Below are positions 25,171-38,145 of a DNA stretch of 64,000 nt, piece after piece. Within the stretch, counting starts at the first letter, position 1, and the number at the start of each line of letters is the position of its first letter. The DNA comes from Viscum album (taxonomy: Eukaryota > Streptophyta > Magnoliopsida > Santalales > Viscaceae), in NCBI GenBank assembly GCA_963277665.1, contig OY728122.1, positions 1,980,910,883-1,980,974,882 of the forward strand, read 5' to 3'. The notes under the pieces are model-generated. The model worked only from the letters and a program-made list of their open reading frames with translations. It did not search any database and was not told the DNA's origin. Position numbers and translations under genes: made by a program.

Positions 25171-25379
25171 GGAAGCAGCCCATTTTTTAATATCCGAAGA
25201 ATTTTTTGATTATCTAGAAATTATATAAGGTTCATCAAAATGTTTTCCCGATTGTTAGCACCATTTTTTGGTTGTAAAAAGAAAGGGAACATTTTTTATT
25301 AGATGGAAGCATGTGATAATTCATTCCATGTGTTAAAGAATCCCTTGATAACAACACCAATTTGGATCTTACTTGAGTC

Positions 25380-25760
25380 AGGTGAGGTGTAAACAATGTG
25401 TTTTGATGATTCTAGGATTGGACTCAGAGCTGTGTTGATGCAAGGGGATCATGTATTTACATATTGGTATTGGTAGTTTAGCCACATGAATGGAATTACC
25501 CTATGTATGACCTCAAGATGGAAGCGGTGGATTATGCTTTTATATGTTGGTGACAATCTATTTTGGGTGAAATTTTATAGATTTTACAGATCAAAAAATC
25601 TTGAAGTATATTTTTTCAAAGTGCGACATGAATCAACATCTGTGATGATGGGTATAATATATGAAGTCCATTTATTTTGAACTAACATATACTCCTAGAA
25701 AGGTGAATAATTTTACTGATTCCTTGAGTAGGAAAACTCATACACAATTGGTTTTGGAGT
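25380..25760 (+). pseudogene. E3 RNase H (broken)
   Basis: FDDSRIGLRAVLMQGDHVF (family CDASRIGLGCVLMQ) is followed, across frame changes, by segments matching NYPTHDLEL and TDHKSLKYIF, and then PRKVNNFTDSLSRKTH (family PGKANVVADALSRK) at about 25693-25740. It should degrade the RNA strand of the hybrid during reverse transcription. Confidence 0.8.
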
Positions 25761-26029
25761 CGAGTACAGAGTGGAAGATGATGAATTTGCTGACTAAAAT
25801 TCATGTGGTGGTTCAGGAGATTCCGGAGAAGATGACTTTCGTTTTGGTAGTACTAGGGTCTACAATCATGAGACGGATCAAGGATATGATGCACGAAGAA
25901 CCATTTTTTTTATCCTTAAGGTAATGCCTAGAAGGTGGGAAGACACCTTCATACTGGTTGATAGATAAGGATGACATCATCCATGTGAAAAAGCTAGTTA
26001 TTATGCTTATGAGTGTGTGAGGTGAAATC

Positions 26030-27060
26030 ATGGTGGAATTTCATTCCTCGAAGTGGGAATTACTTACTAGGGTGACAAAAATTTACCATGTCCAACAATG
26101 ATAGTTTTGGTGGCCAGGACAAAAAAATTAGATAGCAGGGTTGATAACAATATGTTTCACCTCTCAACAGGTGAAGGAAGAGCATCAACATCCTGGAGGT
26201 CTATTACTGCTGTTTCCAATTATAAAATGGACGTGGGACAAAATAACTATGGATTTTGTGGTAGTTTATCCTAGGAAACGAAGGAAGAATGATTATATTT
26301 TGGTCATTAATGATTGACTGATGAAGGTAGCACATTTCATACCTATAATGGAAACCATTACAGTAGAATAGATATGAGAATTGTTTGTTTGATAGATAGT
26401 CCATTTTCATGGGGTGCCACAAACTATAGTTTCGGATTGCGATTCACACTTTACTTCATGCTTTTGTCAGGTCTTATAGAATGTTCTTGACAGAAATTTT
26501 TTGTTAAGTATGGATTTCCTCCCACAGAAAGATGGGCAGTTGGAGCGTACCATATAGTTGTTAGAGGATATGTTGCAGGAAAGTGTACTTAACATTGGCG
26601 GTTCTTGGGAGAAGCACATGGATTTAGTGGAGTTTTATATAACAACAATTATCAAGAATCTATACATATGAAACCATATGTGGATCATTATTTTAGATAT
26701 TGAAGATCTCCACTATGTTGTATAGTGGCGGGTGAGTTAGTGTTTTGGGGGTCATGTCTCATGCAAGAGTTTTCAGAGATGGTGCAGCTTATTTGAAAAT
26801 GTATGGATATAGATTAGTGTAGGAAGAAGTCATATGATGATAGACAGAGAAGTCCCCTTGAGTTTACATATGGTGATCATTTTTTCCTTCAGGTTTTTCC
26901 TAGGTTGGGTCACCATAGGATACAGAGGTAGGTAAAGTTATCTCCCAAGTTTGTTGGACCATTTGAGGTAGGGGAGAGAATTGGGCCTATGTCTTACTGA
27001 TTGACTATTCCACATATATTTAGCTCTATGAATGATATTCTAAATGTGTCACAACTATGG
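26030..27060 (+). pseudogene. E3 integrase (broken)
   Basis: The zinc module reads VEFHSSKWELLTRVTKIYH...ICFTSQQVKEEHQHPGGL. The core has TWDKITMDFVV with the first Asp, VAHFIPIMETITVE, then HGVPQTIVSDCDSHFTS with the second Asp, and KDGQLERTI with the region of the catalytic Glu. The C-terminal segment LSPKFVGPFEVGERIGP lies near 26940-27000. Internal stops occur but catalytic motifs are unusually well kept. Confidence 0.85.
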
Positions 27061-27109
27061 TGATATCACCTCACCCCGTCTCATGTGATCTATATGTATA
27101 TGGTTGACA

Positions 27110-27300
27110 TAGAAATAGGTGTATCCTGTGAGGAGAACATGATTTGTGTGTTGGATCGTAGTGAGAATTTGTTGCAGGGAAAGACCGTGCTGATAGATCA
27201 TGTGTTATGAAACAAGGATGTTTTCAAAAGGAAACATGAAAATGATAATTATACATGAAGAATCAATGGCCAAATATTTTTTGCATGGAATCCTAGTGAT
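27110..27300 (+). pseudogene. Possible E3 chromodomain remnant
   Basis: After SHVIYMYMVD the frame gives CVLDRSENLLQGKTVLIDHVL, which recalls the IRILDRKEQVLRNKTIP stretch that opens the C-terminal chromodomain in chromoviral elements. The aromatic-cage residues that would confirm it are not clear. Confidence 0.4.
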
Positions 27301-27334
27301 GTTTAATAGTGAAGCTCGAGGACTATCTATTATA

Positions 27335-27346
27335 AAGTGGGGAGAT
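27335..27346 (+). other. E3 polypurine tract
   Basis: AAAGTGGGGAGA directly precedes the TGTTTGATC that begins the 3' LTR. Confidence 0.85.
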
Positions 27347-29659
27347 TGTTTGATCTTGGCCTTTTTATGGAGATATATCAGGCACATTTTTTGGGAAATT
27401 TTGAGGTTTTTATTTACCTCTGATTTAGAGTTATGGCATGTGATGCGTTTGGGTGAATTTTTATGAAATATTAACGAACATAAGGCTATAGACGTTTTGC
27501 GCACGATTTGACAAACTATGTTCCTAAACCTAGGTTACTGTGAGTACCTTGATAGAGAGGTATGAATGATTGGTGCATGGTCTACACTTACCATGCACAC
27601 CTAACCTATTAATTGTGAGAAGCTGGACAGAGAGGTCTACACGTTTGGTGCACAGTTTACCCTAATAGTGTGCTCGAGCCTAGGAAACTATGCTTGGGGG
27701 TTTTTTATGCAAAAATTAGTTCTTAAATCAGCCATACCCTCAAGATCCCTCTATTTTAACCTAGGCTTGGGATTGACAAATTCCTGGAGATCCTAGAGCC
27801 TTATGGAGTGATTCCAAGTTGATTTGAACACTGTTCATCAAGATCTAAAGCCTGGATTGAAGATCCACTCTCTTCTAGGTATGTGTATTTCTTCCCATTG
27901 CTTCTTCAGTTCTTTCCAATATAATTCATTGATATTTTCATAGACGATATCCAATGTTTCCATGGATCTCAACCTATGGGTTGAGATCTAGATCTACTAT
28001 TGTGGATCTAGATCCAGATCTGCAATATCTTGATTCTTTTGATCTTAATTTTGGGTTCTGGTATTTAGATCCATATTATTATCGACGTCGTTGTGCTGCT
28101 AGGATTTTTGGGATTTTTTTCAGGCTAACATCTATCAACATACCAAGGTAGGTGGTATAAATAAAAATCCAATAGTCTTGTATTTGATATGTTCATGTGA
28201 TATTATTAATCGGCTCGCATCACTTGATAATTTATTTCCTCAATTGGAGTAATTTTGAGTGATAACTTAAATTTTTGATGATTTGAAGATATAAATGATT
28301 AATTGAAGATTTAATCATTGATCAAAGAAGGCTGTCGAATTAGATATTTAATTTGGAAATTTTTTATTGGTTGTGATGTTGTCATGGATATATTGAATTA
28401 GTTTTGTTAAGATAATTAATTGGGGGAAATTAATAATGATATGATGTTTGGTTATGTAGGATAATTCATGGTGAATTAACTATGTGCCATAATGTTGATT
28501 AAAGATAATTAATTATGGGATTTAATTATAATAATTTGATATTTGATTTGGATAATTAATTGTGTTGAATTAATTATGGAGTAATATTTGTGTTGATTGA
28601 CTAATTAATTGATAAATTAATTTATGGGATATGTGCTTAGTTAATTTTTCAGTTAAAAAATGGGCTTTGATATGTTTAAATAGTCATTGTTTTTGTAAGT
28701 GAATGATCTTGTTAATTATTGTGAATTAATGAATGATTCAAATTATTGTGAATGTGGTTGCTAGATTTGGATTTCCAGACCAGTTTTTTGTTGGGACATG
28801 GACATGGAGTTCCTCCCAAATAGATTTCCAATCTTAGTATGTGGGGTGCTAGACATAGAGATACACCCCATACGGGATTTGGGGTGCTTAACATGGTGTT
28901 CAACACCAGATGAGATTTTGGGTGCTTGACATGGATTTCCACACTGAATGAGATTGGGGGTGCTTGACATGACGTCCAACAGCAAATGAATGAACATAAT
29001 TAATTATGATTAAAATGGGAGACATGAATTGGAAATGGTTATAATGTGATGATTAATGATTAAATGACAATGTGATAACTCTTTGATTATGAATTGTATT
29101 TATTGCTTCATAGAATTTCATACACTATATTTTGACTAAACCTATTTAAGACATTGTTGGTGGTGGCATACTGAGTTATACTCATACCCAATTTGGCATG
29201 CCTGATTGGCACCTAATTATACTTTTATGTTGTAGGATAGGATAAGGTCATGGACCTGCGATAGGTTGATGTTTGGGAATAGAGTATGGGTGAGGGAACC
29301 AGACATGGTGTGAGACCCTCTATGGTGCCATTGGGTCTTTACTTTTAGTTTCATTATCATCACATGACACTTCCATTGTCATAATATATTTTCCCTTTTA
29401 CTTGAGTATTGTATTTCCTCTTTTTAATATCATGTGACATGGTATTATTCTAGTTATTTATATGCCGCTTCAATTTTTTCATTATTTTTTTATTCTATTG
29501 TTGTGTTACTCTGATATAAGTTTGTATAGTATCACCATGACTAACTTACCAGACCCTCACTGCTAGTTATCACCCTCTATTATACGAGGAGGTACGTTTG
29601 AGGGCATGTGTCCAACTGGCTCGAGGAACCCTTAGTGGCTCCCTGGAAGGGACGACACA
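27347..29659 (+). repeat. E3 3' LTR
   Basis: Partner of 19648-21963. It ends GACGACACA at 29659, after which E6 RT resumes. The U3 part (27490-27690) holds repeated GGTGCAYGGTYTAC / ACCATGCACAC words. The minus-strand open frames at 28712-28997 arise from the minisatellite. Confidence 0.88.
28842..28990 (+). repeat. Minisatellite in the E3 3' LTR (about 4 units)
   Basis: About four units resembling GGGGTGCTTGACATGG...CAACACCAGATGAGATTT lie here, against about three clear units in the left LTR. Confidence 0.65.
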
Positions 29660-30420
29660 CATTATGATAGTGAAATATACCCAAGGATTATGTTTCATAC
29701 CATAAATGAAAATAAACTATATTTAAAATTTAGTGTCCGTAAATTTTGGTTATAATAAATTTCATTCTATGTATTGTTTCTATAAATTGAATATCAGATG
29801 ACCTTGATAAAAATAATGTTATTGAATAATATATGAGATCAATAAATGTAGAGTAATTTTTTAGATTAGAATGTTATCATAGGAGACTATTTTAAAACAT
29901 TTCTTGGTTTCTTATCCCACTTACTATGATATCTAAAAATGGAGTTAATATAATATCATCAAAATAATGTTAAGTTTATTTTTAGAATCTTAAAAAAGAT
30001 TTGTGAATTGTCTTAATTATCCCTTGAATTATCAAAGTGGTTAATTTTTTATCAAGAGTGATTATTATTTAAAAGTAATTTTTATTTAACCTATTAAATG
30101 TTTTTTATCTCATTTCCTTCATTTAAATTCAATCCTTGGGAGTAAAATTACTGTACAAATGATTATAGAGTAACTTAATTGGTTTTTTATTCAAAAATTT
30201 AGAGGTCTAATTTTTATGTATTAAAGTGAGAAATTTATAATTATCATAAAAAGTTTAAGTACATATTCACTAAAAAAGAATTTAATATGATTCAAATGAG
30301 ATGGTAGGAACTGATCAACTATTTTGATTGCAAGATTCTTTACTATAATGTAAAATAAGAGAAAATTATTGATGCGTTTAGTGAGTAAAATAATTCCCAA
30401 AAAACAACATTATATTTTTA
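29660..30420 (+). pseudogene. E6 RT C-terminus and RNase H (broken)
   Basis: The RT thumb resumes right after E3 with PRIMFHTINENKLYLKFSVRK (family [24 protein letters not shown]). RNase H ends with NMIQMRW-ELINYFDCKILYY and IIDAFSE at 30288-30390 (family NMRQRRWLELLKDYDCEILYHPGK...DALSRK). Stops are dense. This continues the reading interrupted at 19647, which shows that E3 entered E6. Confidence 0.75.
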
Positions 30421-31954
30421 ACCAAATATTTTTAATATTTATTAAATTAATTTTTCCTATAGGTTTGGGATACATTGAAATCCCACATTTTTTCAGGTTT
30501 CATTGTGCTCAAATTTCACTTAAATAATTAAGCATGCTCTTAAGGTGGATCAAGGATTGTTATAAAAGGTAAAATATGTCAATAAGGGTATATTTCCTAA
30601 GTGTAATACCAATGATTAAGGTTTTATAAAATTTTGAAAATGATTATCTATTCAATGTGAAATATAGTTTAAAAGAGAGTTTTTGAGAGAAATTCAATAT
30701 TCACCAGTTTCCATTTATCGAGAAAAATACATACATGCACCAATACCTTTTTTATTATTATTGGTGAGATTCTATTAAATTTGATATTTCTTAGTTTACC
30801 ATGAAATGTGAAACATTGTTGTAGTTTAAATAATAATGAATGTTATTTAAGGGAATTCTTAATCCTTTTTTATTATCAGATTGGAAATGGTAAAATATAT
30901 CAATGGATTGCATGCTGGGATTGACAAATAAATCTAATGGTTGTAACAGAATTTGTGTTATTATTGAAAAAAAATATTCCTACTTACTTAAAATTTATGA
31001 TAATATGTATTTGGATTAGATTTATAAATTATATCTCAAATGGATAGTTAGGTTACATAGATTTCCTCTCTCCATTTTGAATAATCTTCTTGTAATATTT
31101 ACTTTTATTTTATCGTATGGACGTTAGAAGTCACTGTGTACTACATTAAATATTCATAATTGATTTTACCCCACTAAAATTGTTAGATTGAGTAAAATAT
31201 TATTGTTATGAAATATGATATTAATTTTTTAAATAGAATACATGGTTATTTTAGATAATCAACTTTATTTGGATGAGATTTATTATAAAAAAAGATTACA
31301 TTCTGGGATACAGATGGTCCAATTGGATGAATTTTATGTAAATAGGTTTCGTACTCCTGATTTGTAGGATGATGTAAGAGAAATGATGTTTATGGTACTA
31401 TCGTTTTAGAGTAAAGGGTTGAGATGTTTAATTTCATTCAAAATATATGATGAAATCGTCAAGACGGAAGAAAAGATAAATTAATAACTATGGGAAAGAT
31501 ATTACTTTTGATGTTAGTGATCACATTTTTTTTAAATTATCTCCAAAGAAAACTGTTATTCCATATTTTAAATATTGTAATTTAATTCCATAGATCATTG
31601 GACAAGATTAAATCCATTATAATTATGTATCGGTTTCGATTCATGTATCCATTCCTCTGAGTTTATCCTATGTTCATGCTGTTTTTATTTTTCAATGTTA
31701 TGAAATTATTTGTCGTATTAATTTCATGTTTTATTCAGAAAATAGTTTATATGGAATAGAATATTTTGTATACAGGACAAATTATTCATGTAATTGACTT
31801 TATTGAGAATATTTTGTATAATAATGTTATTCTATAGTTTAAGGATTTATGAAAACCATATGGTTGATGAAATAACATTGGAATCATTAAATGCTATGAG
31901 GGAAGATATTCCCACTTATTTAATAAGTGAATAAAATTTGGAGTTTGAAGTAAC
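30421..31954 (+). pseudogene. E6 integrase and C-terminal tail (broken)
   Basis: The core entry SMDCMLGLTNKSNGCNRICV lies at about 30900-30960. VQLDEFYVNRFRTPDL (family MAPFEALYGRRCRTPVCW) lies near 31320. The C-terminal segment ITFDVSDHIFFKLSPKKTV, then SIPLSLSYVHAVF, lies at 31490-31690 (family VGDHVFLKVSPMKGV and LALPPELSRVHDVF). The final part to the polypurine tract may include a chromodomain but is too decayed to claim. Confidence 0.7.
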
Positions 31955-31970
31955 CAAAAGGGAAGGAGAA
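31955..31970 (+). other. E6 polypurine tract
   Basis: AAAAGGGAAGGAGAA follows the end of pol and precedes TTTTAAAACCC, which looks like a decayed TGTAACACCC LTR start. Confidence 0.6.
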
Positions 31971-32807
31971 TTTTAAAACCCAGGTAATGATAGAATAGAT
32001 TATTTCCATCTTTATTAATATTAATTAGATAGTAATATTAACTTAAAAATATATAATGTAATGTTTAAATTAAAAAGGAAATAGTTCTAAATAAACACCT
32101 TTTATATGGTTTTTATTTAAAAATGTAATTTTTATATTTTAGAATTTGAATTTTTTAAAATTAATTTCACCATGTAAGTCATATTTTAAATCCTTTATTT
32201 GAAATATATTTATGGATATTTTTGGAAATATTTTCATATCAATGACTAATTAAATATAGTTTTTTGTAATACTGTCATTTTCGTTCCATAAATTTGTTAA
32301 TTTAAAATGAATTTATATTTTTTAATTATATTTTAAGAGAAATAATTATTTTTAGTTTTATTTATTCAAATTAATTACATTTTAATAAATACTATATTTG
32401 AATTTTTTATAATTTTTTCTTGGGTATCTAAAATCAATTTTTTTTAAACATTTATAATGTTTATAATGTTTCTCCATTTTATTAATTAGAAAATTCGATA
32501 ATATGGAATTTTTTAATAAAATTTATATAATAAATATCTATAAATATGACTTTTAATTAAAATAATGATGACTAAAATTCATAGATTTAATATAAAATCA
32601 ATTCATGCTTGAGTAGTAAATTTCTTGATAAACTGGTTTTTCTTCTTGCATTAGGGTTTACAATAAAAATAAATTTTGTCACTTATATGAATTGAATTTA
32701 ATAAAATGGATTCAATAATATTAATTTCATCCCCATAAGTATTTTTGAATTATTTTACTTCAAACTAGTAAAATTTAATTGATGTATTATGTTACAAAAA
32801 CAAATTA
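31971..32807 (+). repeat. E6 3' LTR, first part (before E4)
   Basis: Noncoding AT-rich sequence between the E6 polypurine tract and the E4 LTR start. It plus the later parts sum to about 4.3 kb, like the 4.1-kb E4 and 4.9-kb E1 LTRs. No second E6 LTR is in the window to prove the limits. Confidence 0.55.
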
Positions 32808-33836
32808 TGCTTTTGTTATATGAAAAACCAAGTTAAGCTTGCACTGCATGCAACATCAGGTTATGCTTTGTTATACACGATACTTTATTTATAAAACCAC
32901 AATATATGTTTAATATGGTTATTTAAAAATTATTGTTATATTATATTTGAAAAACTATTTAAATTAATTGAAGTATGTAATATTTTTTTATTAATTAACA
33001 TTTGTTATATAAATAATACATATTTTTAAATAAATTACTTAATATTATGTAAATCCTTTATATGTGTCAATAATAAAATTTTCTCAAAAAACAATTTTAA
33101 TTTATTTTTGGAAAAATTTAATAAAAATAAATTTCCCTTTTTATTATATTAATTTTATAAAAAGTTATTCATTTTTAAAATAAAAATTTCATGTTTATCT
33201 TAGGTTGAAATATTTAATTTTTTTCGAAACATTTCATTTTATGATTTATTGTGAAAATTAACGTATTTTAATTAATGATTGAATATCTATTTAAATTATC
33301 TATAATGATAAATTCTATGATTAATTGGATATTATGTAAATTTAGTTCAATTATATACCCATTCATCCAATTTAGGGCTTTGAAATCATTTTCATATTTA
33401 ATTATGATATAAAAACATTGCAATCATTTGAACATTTTCACATTAAAACCCATATTTCTTGCCGGGACTATGAGATCAATTTTTAAATATTTTTTTACAT
33501 CTATCTAAATGTAATTTTAAAAAATATGTTCCATATTTTAAATCATAATATTATATAATATTAAATACGATCAAATTAATTTTTGAACAATATTATTATT
33601 AAAAACAAAATAAATTATTTACCCTCGTTAAGGTTAAAATATGTTTACTAGCGGATAAACTGAAAAATAAGGTTAAAATATAATAAAACACTATTAAAAA
33701 AACATTTTATGGAAATATTTATAACTTATAAATTCTATTATTGGTATTGGTCAGCTTTTGGAGCCCTATGAATCGAGAAAATAGTGGTGAAATTCTTTCT
33801 TTCATAAAAATTAAAAGTGTTCCAAGTCACCTCACT

Positions 33837-34034
33837 TATTAAAGGCCACCCACTCAACTCTCCACATAAAATATTAAAACCATTTTAGTTCTATAAATAC
33901 AAAATATTTTAACTTCATAAAATCATACATCTCATTATATAATACATATTTGGGAAAAAAATCTAACCATGGAAGGATTTTAGTGCATAACGAAGATGGA
34001 TACCTGAAGAAGATGTAAAATTCACCAACTAGCA
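33837..34034 (+). promoter_or_regulatory. E4 5' LTR TATA-like box and leader donor-like motif
   Basis: TTATTAAAGG at 33837 is followed by ATACCTGAAGAAGATGTAAA, with GT at 34015, 178 bp away. A short ATG-led frame (ATGGATACCTGA) lies just before the motif. Confidence 0.5.
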
Positions 34035-34179
34035 TTTTGGTTTTATTTCTCCCTCCATCTCCAAAAAACAAAATATATAATTAAGGTGTAAAATATTATA
34101 CAATGTATATATAATTAGTTGCTTTTATGATAATGTATCTTCCTACAATAATTTCTACTTCCATCAAATGGGTTATGAA

Positions 34180-34600
34180 ATCCTCATTCATGTGTACGGT
34201 GGACTACTGTCTCGTAACCCCATGCCATTAATTTTTCTATTAACACTTCTCCAAGCAGGGAATAATTCTAATTAATTATTTATACATGAATATTAGGATT
34301 TTCTTTCTTGCAGAGATATTATAACACCCATTCATTCATTATTTTAAATTTTTGGGAATACAATAACATCACTTCTGTGTTCAACGAACTACCGCCTCAC
34401 GAAGCGATGTGATTCATTCACACATTACAATGAGGGTATTAAGGATGGGTTCAATGAAAATATGTTATATATATTATATAAACATTATTATTGAATTATT
34501 ATATATCATTTTACTTTCTTTCTATAAATTGATTAAGAAAATGGAAGCAATTTTCATGAATACATACAACATACTATCTCTAAAAACTATATATTTCATA
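34180..34600 (+). repeat. Three ~190-bp-spaced cores (E4 5' LTR)
   Basis: Cores at 34180 (TGTGTACGGTGGACTACTGT), 34367 (GAACTACCGCCTCACGAAGC) and 34555 (ACATACTATCTCTAAAAAC), separated by 187 and 188 bp. Confidence 0.7.
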
Positions 34601-36956
34601 TTTATAAATAAAATTTATGCACTAAAAAAATATAATTCATATATATGATATTTATTACATGTTTAATATTATTGACATGATTAATACATGATCAAATTAA
34701 TAGTACCAATAAATAATAAATCGAAACATACATGATAGAAACCAGTTTTTCCCTGAAATGTGACTCTAATGAGGAATTGATAATAAACTGGTAATAAAAA
34801 TCCATAACTCTAGAATACATGGTATGATGTATTTAAAGTTTTTTATCTAATGGTTTTAAACTAATATTTTCTTTATATTATAGTAGTACTGAATGTGTAT
34901 CATGGAATTCATGACATATAGTAAGGGATGTCCTTCTTACTTTTACTTTATGTTCGAAAAATTTCATAATCACAAAATGATTATTTTATGTTTTGTTTAT
35001 AATTTCCATGAATGTATTTTATGATTACTATAATTATAATTATTTTTATTTAAATATCAAATTAAGGATATCTATTTCTTGGGGTTTATAGTTCAAAAGT
35101 TACCAAATCGATAAGGGGATTTATCTCAATTTTACCACTTTGAGATGTGTGCACCTATATTTCTTAACAAATATATATACATCCCCTTTTAAATTTTATA
35201 TAATGAATTTATTTATCCTCATTACAATTTAAATTCCATTTTATGTTATTTCTCCATGGGTATTATGATTTAATGTTAATGAAGTGGTAATTATTTTATG
35301 TTACAATCTCATCATTTATTAGCTTTTCCCATGATTATTCTTCCATTGAATAAAAGGATATGATCAGTGACATAATAAACTCATATATTCTCATCTGCAC
35401 CAAATCTTTTTGTAGATTTCATGTTTTTCCATCATTTTACATCCTAAATGTACTCAACAGTTCAACATTACATTTTTATAAATTTATAAAAATATGTTTC
35501 TCTTTGATTGGAAATCTATTTTAATCATAAATTGAGATTTCGAAAAATGATTTTAATTTATTTATTGTCCTCCTATAATTTTGAAAATTTATTTTTTCTA
35601 TTTATTAACTTATTTAAAATTTTATTTAATATTTATTGGATTTCCAAACAATTACCATTTCCATTTTATCCAAAAATGTGAAAGGAATATTTTTTTAAAG
35701 ATGTATGTCATGAATTTACAATATTGATTTCTGGACCGTTAATTTATTTAAAGCCTCCTGTATATGTTTTGAAAGCTATTTTCAATGAAATGTATATTCA
35801 ATGAAAAGTATTTTCAAAATGATATATATTTTAATATATATATATATAATGTTTTTTCCCTCATGAAATGTACAATATAATCTTTCAAAATCATATTACA
35901 TATATAATGACATCCATTGATGATACCTATGAAAAAATGGGGATATGGTCCATGTATTCCAATATTATTATTTCTAGGAATGGTTTTTTTATGAATGCAT
36001 GATTCATGTTAAACTAGTCTCTCTTCCATTGGTTATACTATGAAAATGATATTAGGAAAACATCTCTATTTAATATTGGTTATTCTATGATTCAATGATG
36101 AAATTAGTATGAAAACTATTTCTTTAATATTGGTCTTCATATGATTAAATGACTATGAAACACATTTTATATCATGGTTTGTGTTATGATGAATGTTTAA
36201 TGATATTTATTCTCTCATAAATATGTTCATAATTATGATGTGGGTGGTACATTTATCTCTAACCAATGAATTGGGTAAATATTTATCTATCATGAGACTA
36301 ATAAGTCTGGAATAGGGAGTGAACCCTATTTAGTAAGGGAAACTTCCTACTATGATGGCCTAGAGAGTAACCCATGAAAACATTAGTGGTTTGGGGAGTT
36401 AACCCACTCTTCTTTGATAGCCTTGGTAGTGAGACATGATTACTTTGGAAATAATTTTATATGCTATTGTTTATTCCAAAAATATATGTATTATTCCAAT
36501 GTTATGCTCCCTTGGATCATTGTACCTGATTCTCTTATTATTCATGTCTTATGAAATTTAAATAATTATTCCATTAATTATTTTTATGATCTTTAAAATC
36601 ATGGAATGATTTTTTAATTGTATTTATCAAGTTCTAATACCCTTAGGTTAATATTATTATTATATATCACCCTTGTTTTCCATTACATATCATATGATCT
36701 CACCCTTTATTATGCTTCATTTCCTTATTTTAACGAGCAATGTATTATATAAGTTATGTATAAGAGGGGATACAATTATGACAATAATAGTGGGAGATTA
36801 TGTAGTTTGCATATGGACTAATTTTATGTGTTTCTATGTTTTTGTCATTACTAAAATGTTACCAATAAATCCACAAAAATGATGTTTATTTCTCAATATA
36901 AATCTTACCCATATCCCAAAAAATTCAAAAACACCCTCTAGGTTGTCCCAGATTGA

Positions 36957-36972
36957 GTTGTAGTAATTAGAA
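36957..36972 (+). other. E4 primer-binding site (degenerate)
   Basis: TTGTAGTAATTAGAAA resembles TTGGTATCAGAGC at the expected place. TTGTCCCAGA at 36943 is an alternative. Confidence 0.4.
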
Positions 36973-37079
36973 AACAAACTCTAGTAAAACGTTTAAAAGG
37001 GATTCATTAAACAAATTATAACACCATGGGTTTCCAATATTAATTTTGTTAAAAAGAATTATTGATAAATGAAACTCTG

Positions 37080-38145
37080 TAATGATTATCAATAGATTAA
37101 TGAGATCACAATAATGAACATGTATCATCTTCCCTATATTTATGACTTATTTGAAAAATTTTATGGAGATCAATACTTTTACACGATTGAACATAATTAT
37201 GGATATCATCGATTAGAGTTCTAGAAAGATGATATGAACAAGACAACATTTTTTACAATGCATGGATAGTAAAAGATATAGTTACTTCATTTCGTCTTAC
37301 AAATTCCACCACTATATTCATGGATTTAATTAATATATTCATTAGATATTACATTGATAAGGTTTTGATAGTCTTAAAAAGAAGATTTTATTATCTATTC
37401 AAATAATATGGAATGGTATTAATACCATATAATAATTATACATATGTAACTATGGAAGGATAATATCTATGTAAAATTTTAAAAGTGTAATTTATTTTCA
37501 ACACAAGTTTTCATTTATGGTTCATATTATCTAAAGAGGGGGTATATCGGTAAATCCTTCAATGTGGAGGATATTGAATGTTGGTCTATACTTACCATGG
37601 AGACCGGGATTTATAGTTTTCATGGTTTAGATTGATATTATTTTTGTTTTTGGGATAATATCACCTAATTATCTAATACTCTGAATTTTTTTTCTCAAAA
37701 TAGATCCATGTTCTTCTAGAGAGTAAAATGAGAGGAAAATTTCAATGAACTGAATAGATGGTTAGTCAGTGTACATATCTTTACATTACCCTATAGTGGA
37801 GAAGGGGTTTCAATATATAATGATAATTTTACGAATGGATTGTGATGTATTTTATTATTAATTTAATGGTTGTATCTTACTCTTCATGAAAATAAAACAT
37901 TCAGGAGTAATATTACACAAATAATGATTTTCAGTTAGCCATAATAATTTTTTCATTTAATATATAGAGGCATTATCATTATAGATTAATGTCTGAGATA
38001 TATACCGATTATAAATTTTTAAAGTATATATTCACATAGAATGAGTTGAATAAGAACCAAATATGATAGTTCAAGATGATTTTTGATTGTGACTTCTCAA
38101 TACATTACAACCATATGAATAAAAAAAAGTTGACAGATGCATTGA
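37080..38145 (+). pseudogene. E4 RT and RNase H (broken, catalytic motif lost)
   Basis: RT opens with INEITIMNMYHLPYIYDLFE (family [20 protein letters not shown]), then QYFYTIEHNYGYHRLEF, then FMDLINIFIRYYIDKVLIV, where the following Asp-Asp motif is gone. VNPSMWRIL stands for the VDPSKVEAV step. RNase H is clear as EIYTDYKFLKYIFT-NELN and FDCDFSIHYNHMNKKKLTDA at about 38005-38135 (family DIYTDHKSLKYIFTQKELN and YDFSIHYHPGKANVVADALSRK). About 100 bp separate RT from the primer-binding site, so gag and protease were lost. Confidence 0.85.

Larger units (their letters stand above)
19648..29659 (+). mobile_element. E3: complete but degenerate Ty3/gypsy retrotransposon (10.0 kb)
   Basis: Two LTRs of 2316 and 2313 bp bound a 5.4-kb interior with primer-binding site, gag, protease, RT, RNase H, integrase, a possible chromodomain and polypurine tract in order. 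E3 interrupts the RT of E6. The five bases outside the ends are CAGGA (left) and CATTA (right), agreeing at three of five, so a target duplication is only weakly supported. Confidence 0.9.
32808..36956 (+). repeat. E4 5' LTR
   Basis: Shared landmarks with the right copy: AAGTTAAGCTTGCACTGC at 32831 against AAGTTATGCTTGAACTACC near 39851, the promoter/donor pair, ACCAAATCGATAAGGGGATT near 35103 against ACGAAACTGTAAGGGATTTT near 52351, and GGGAGT-TAACCC-type repeats near 36318-36440. Both ends are approximate. Confidence 0.7.

Noticed and set aside
28712..28997. Minus-strand open frames with a repeated VKHPKS/STPNP pattern, like a repeat protein
   Set aside because: The periodicity comes from the 38-bp LTR minisatellite read in shifting frames.
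19643..29664. CAGGA/CATTA as the E3 target-site duplication
   Set aside because: Only three of five bases agree; AT-rich sequence gives such matches by chance. The nesting is supported by the resumed E6 reading frame instead.
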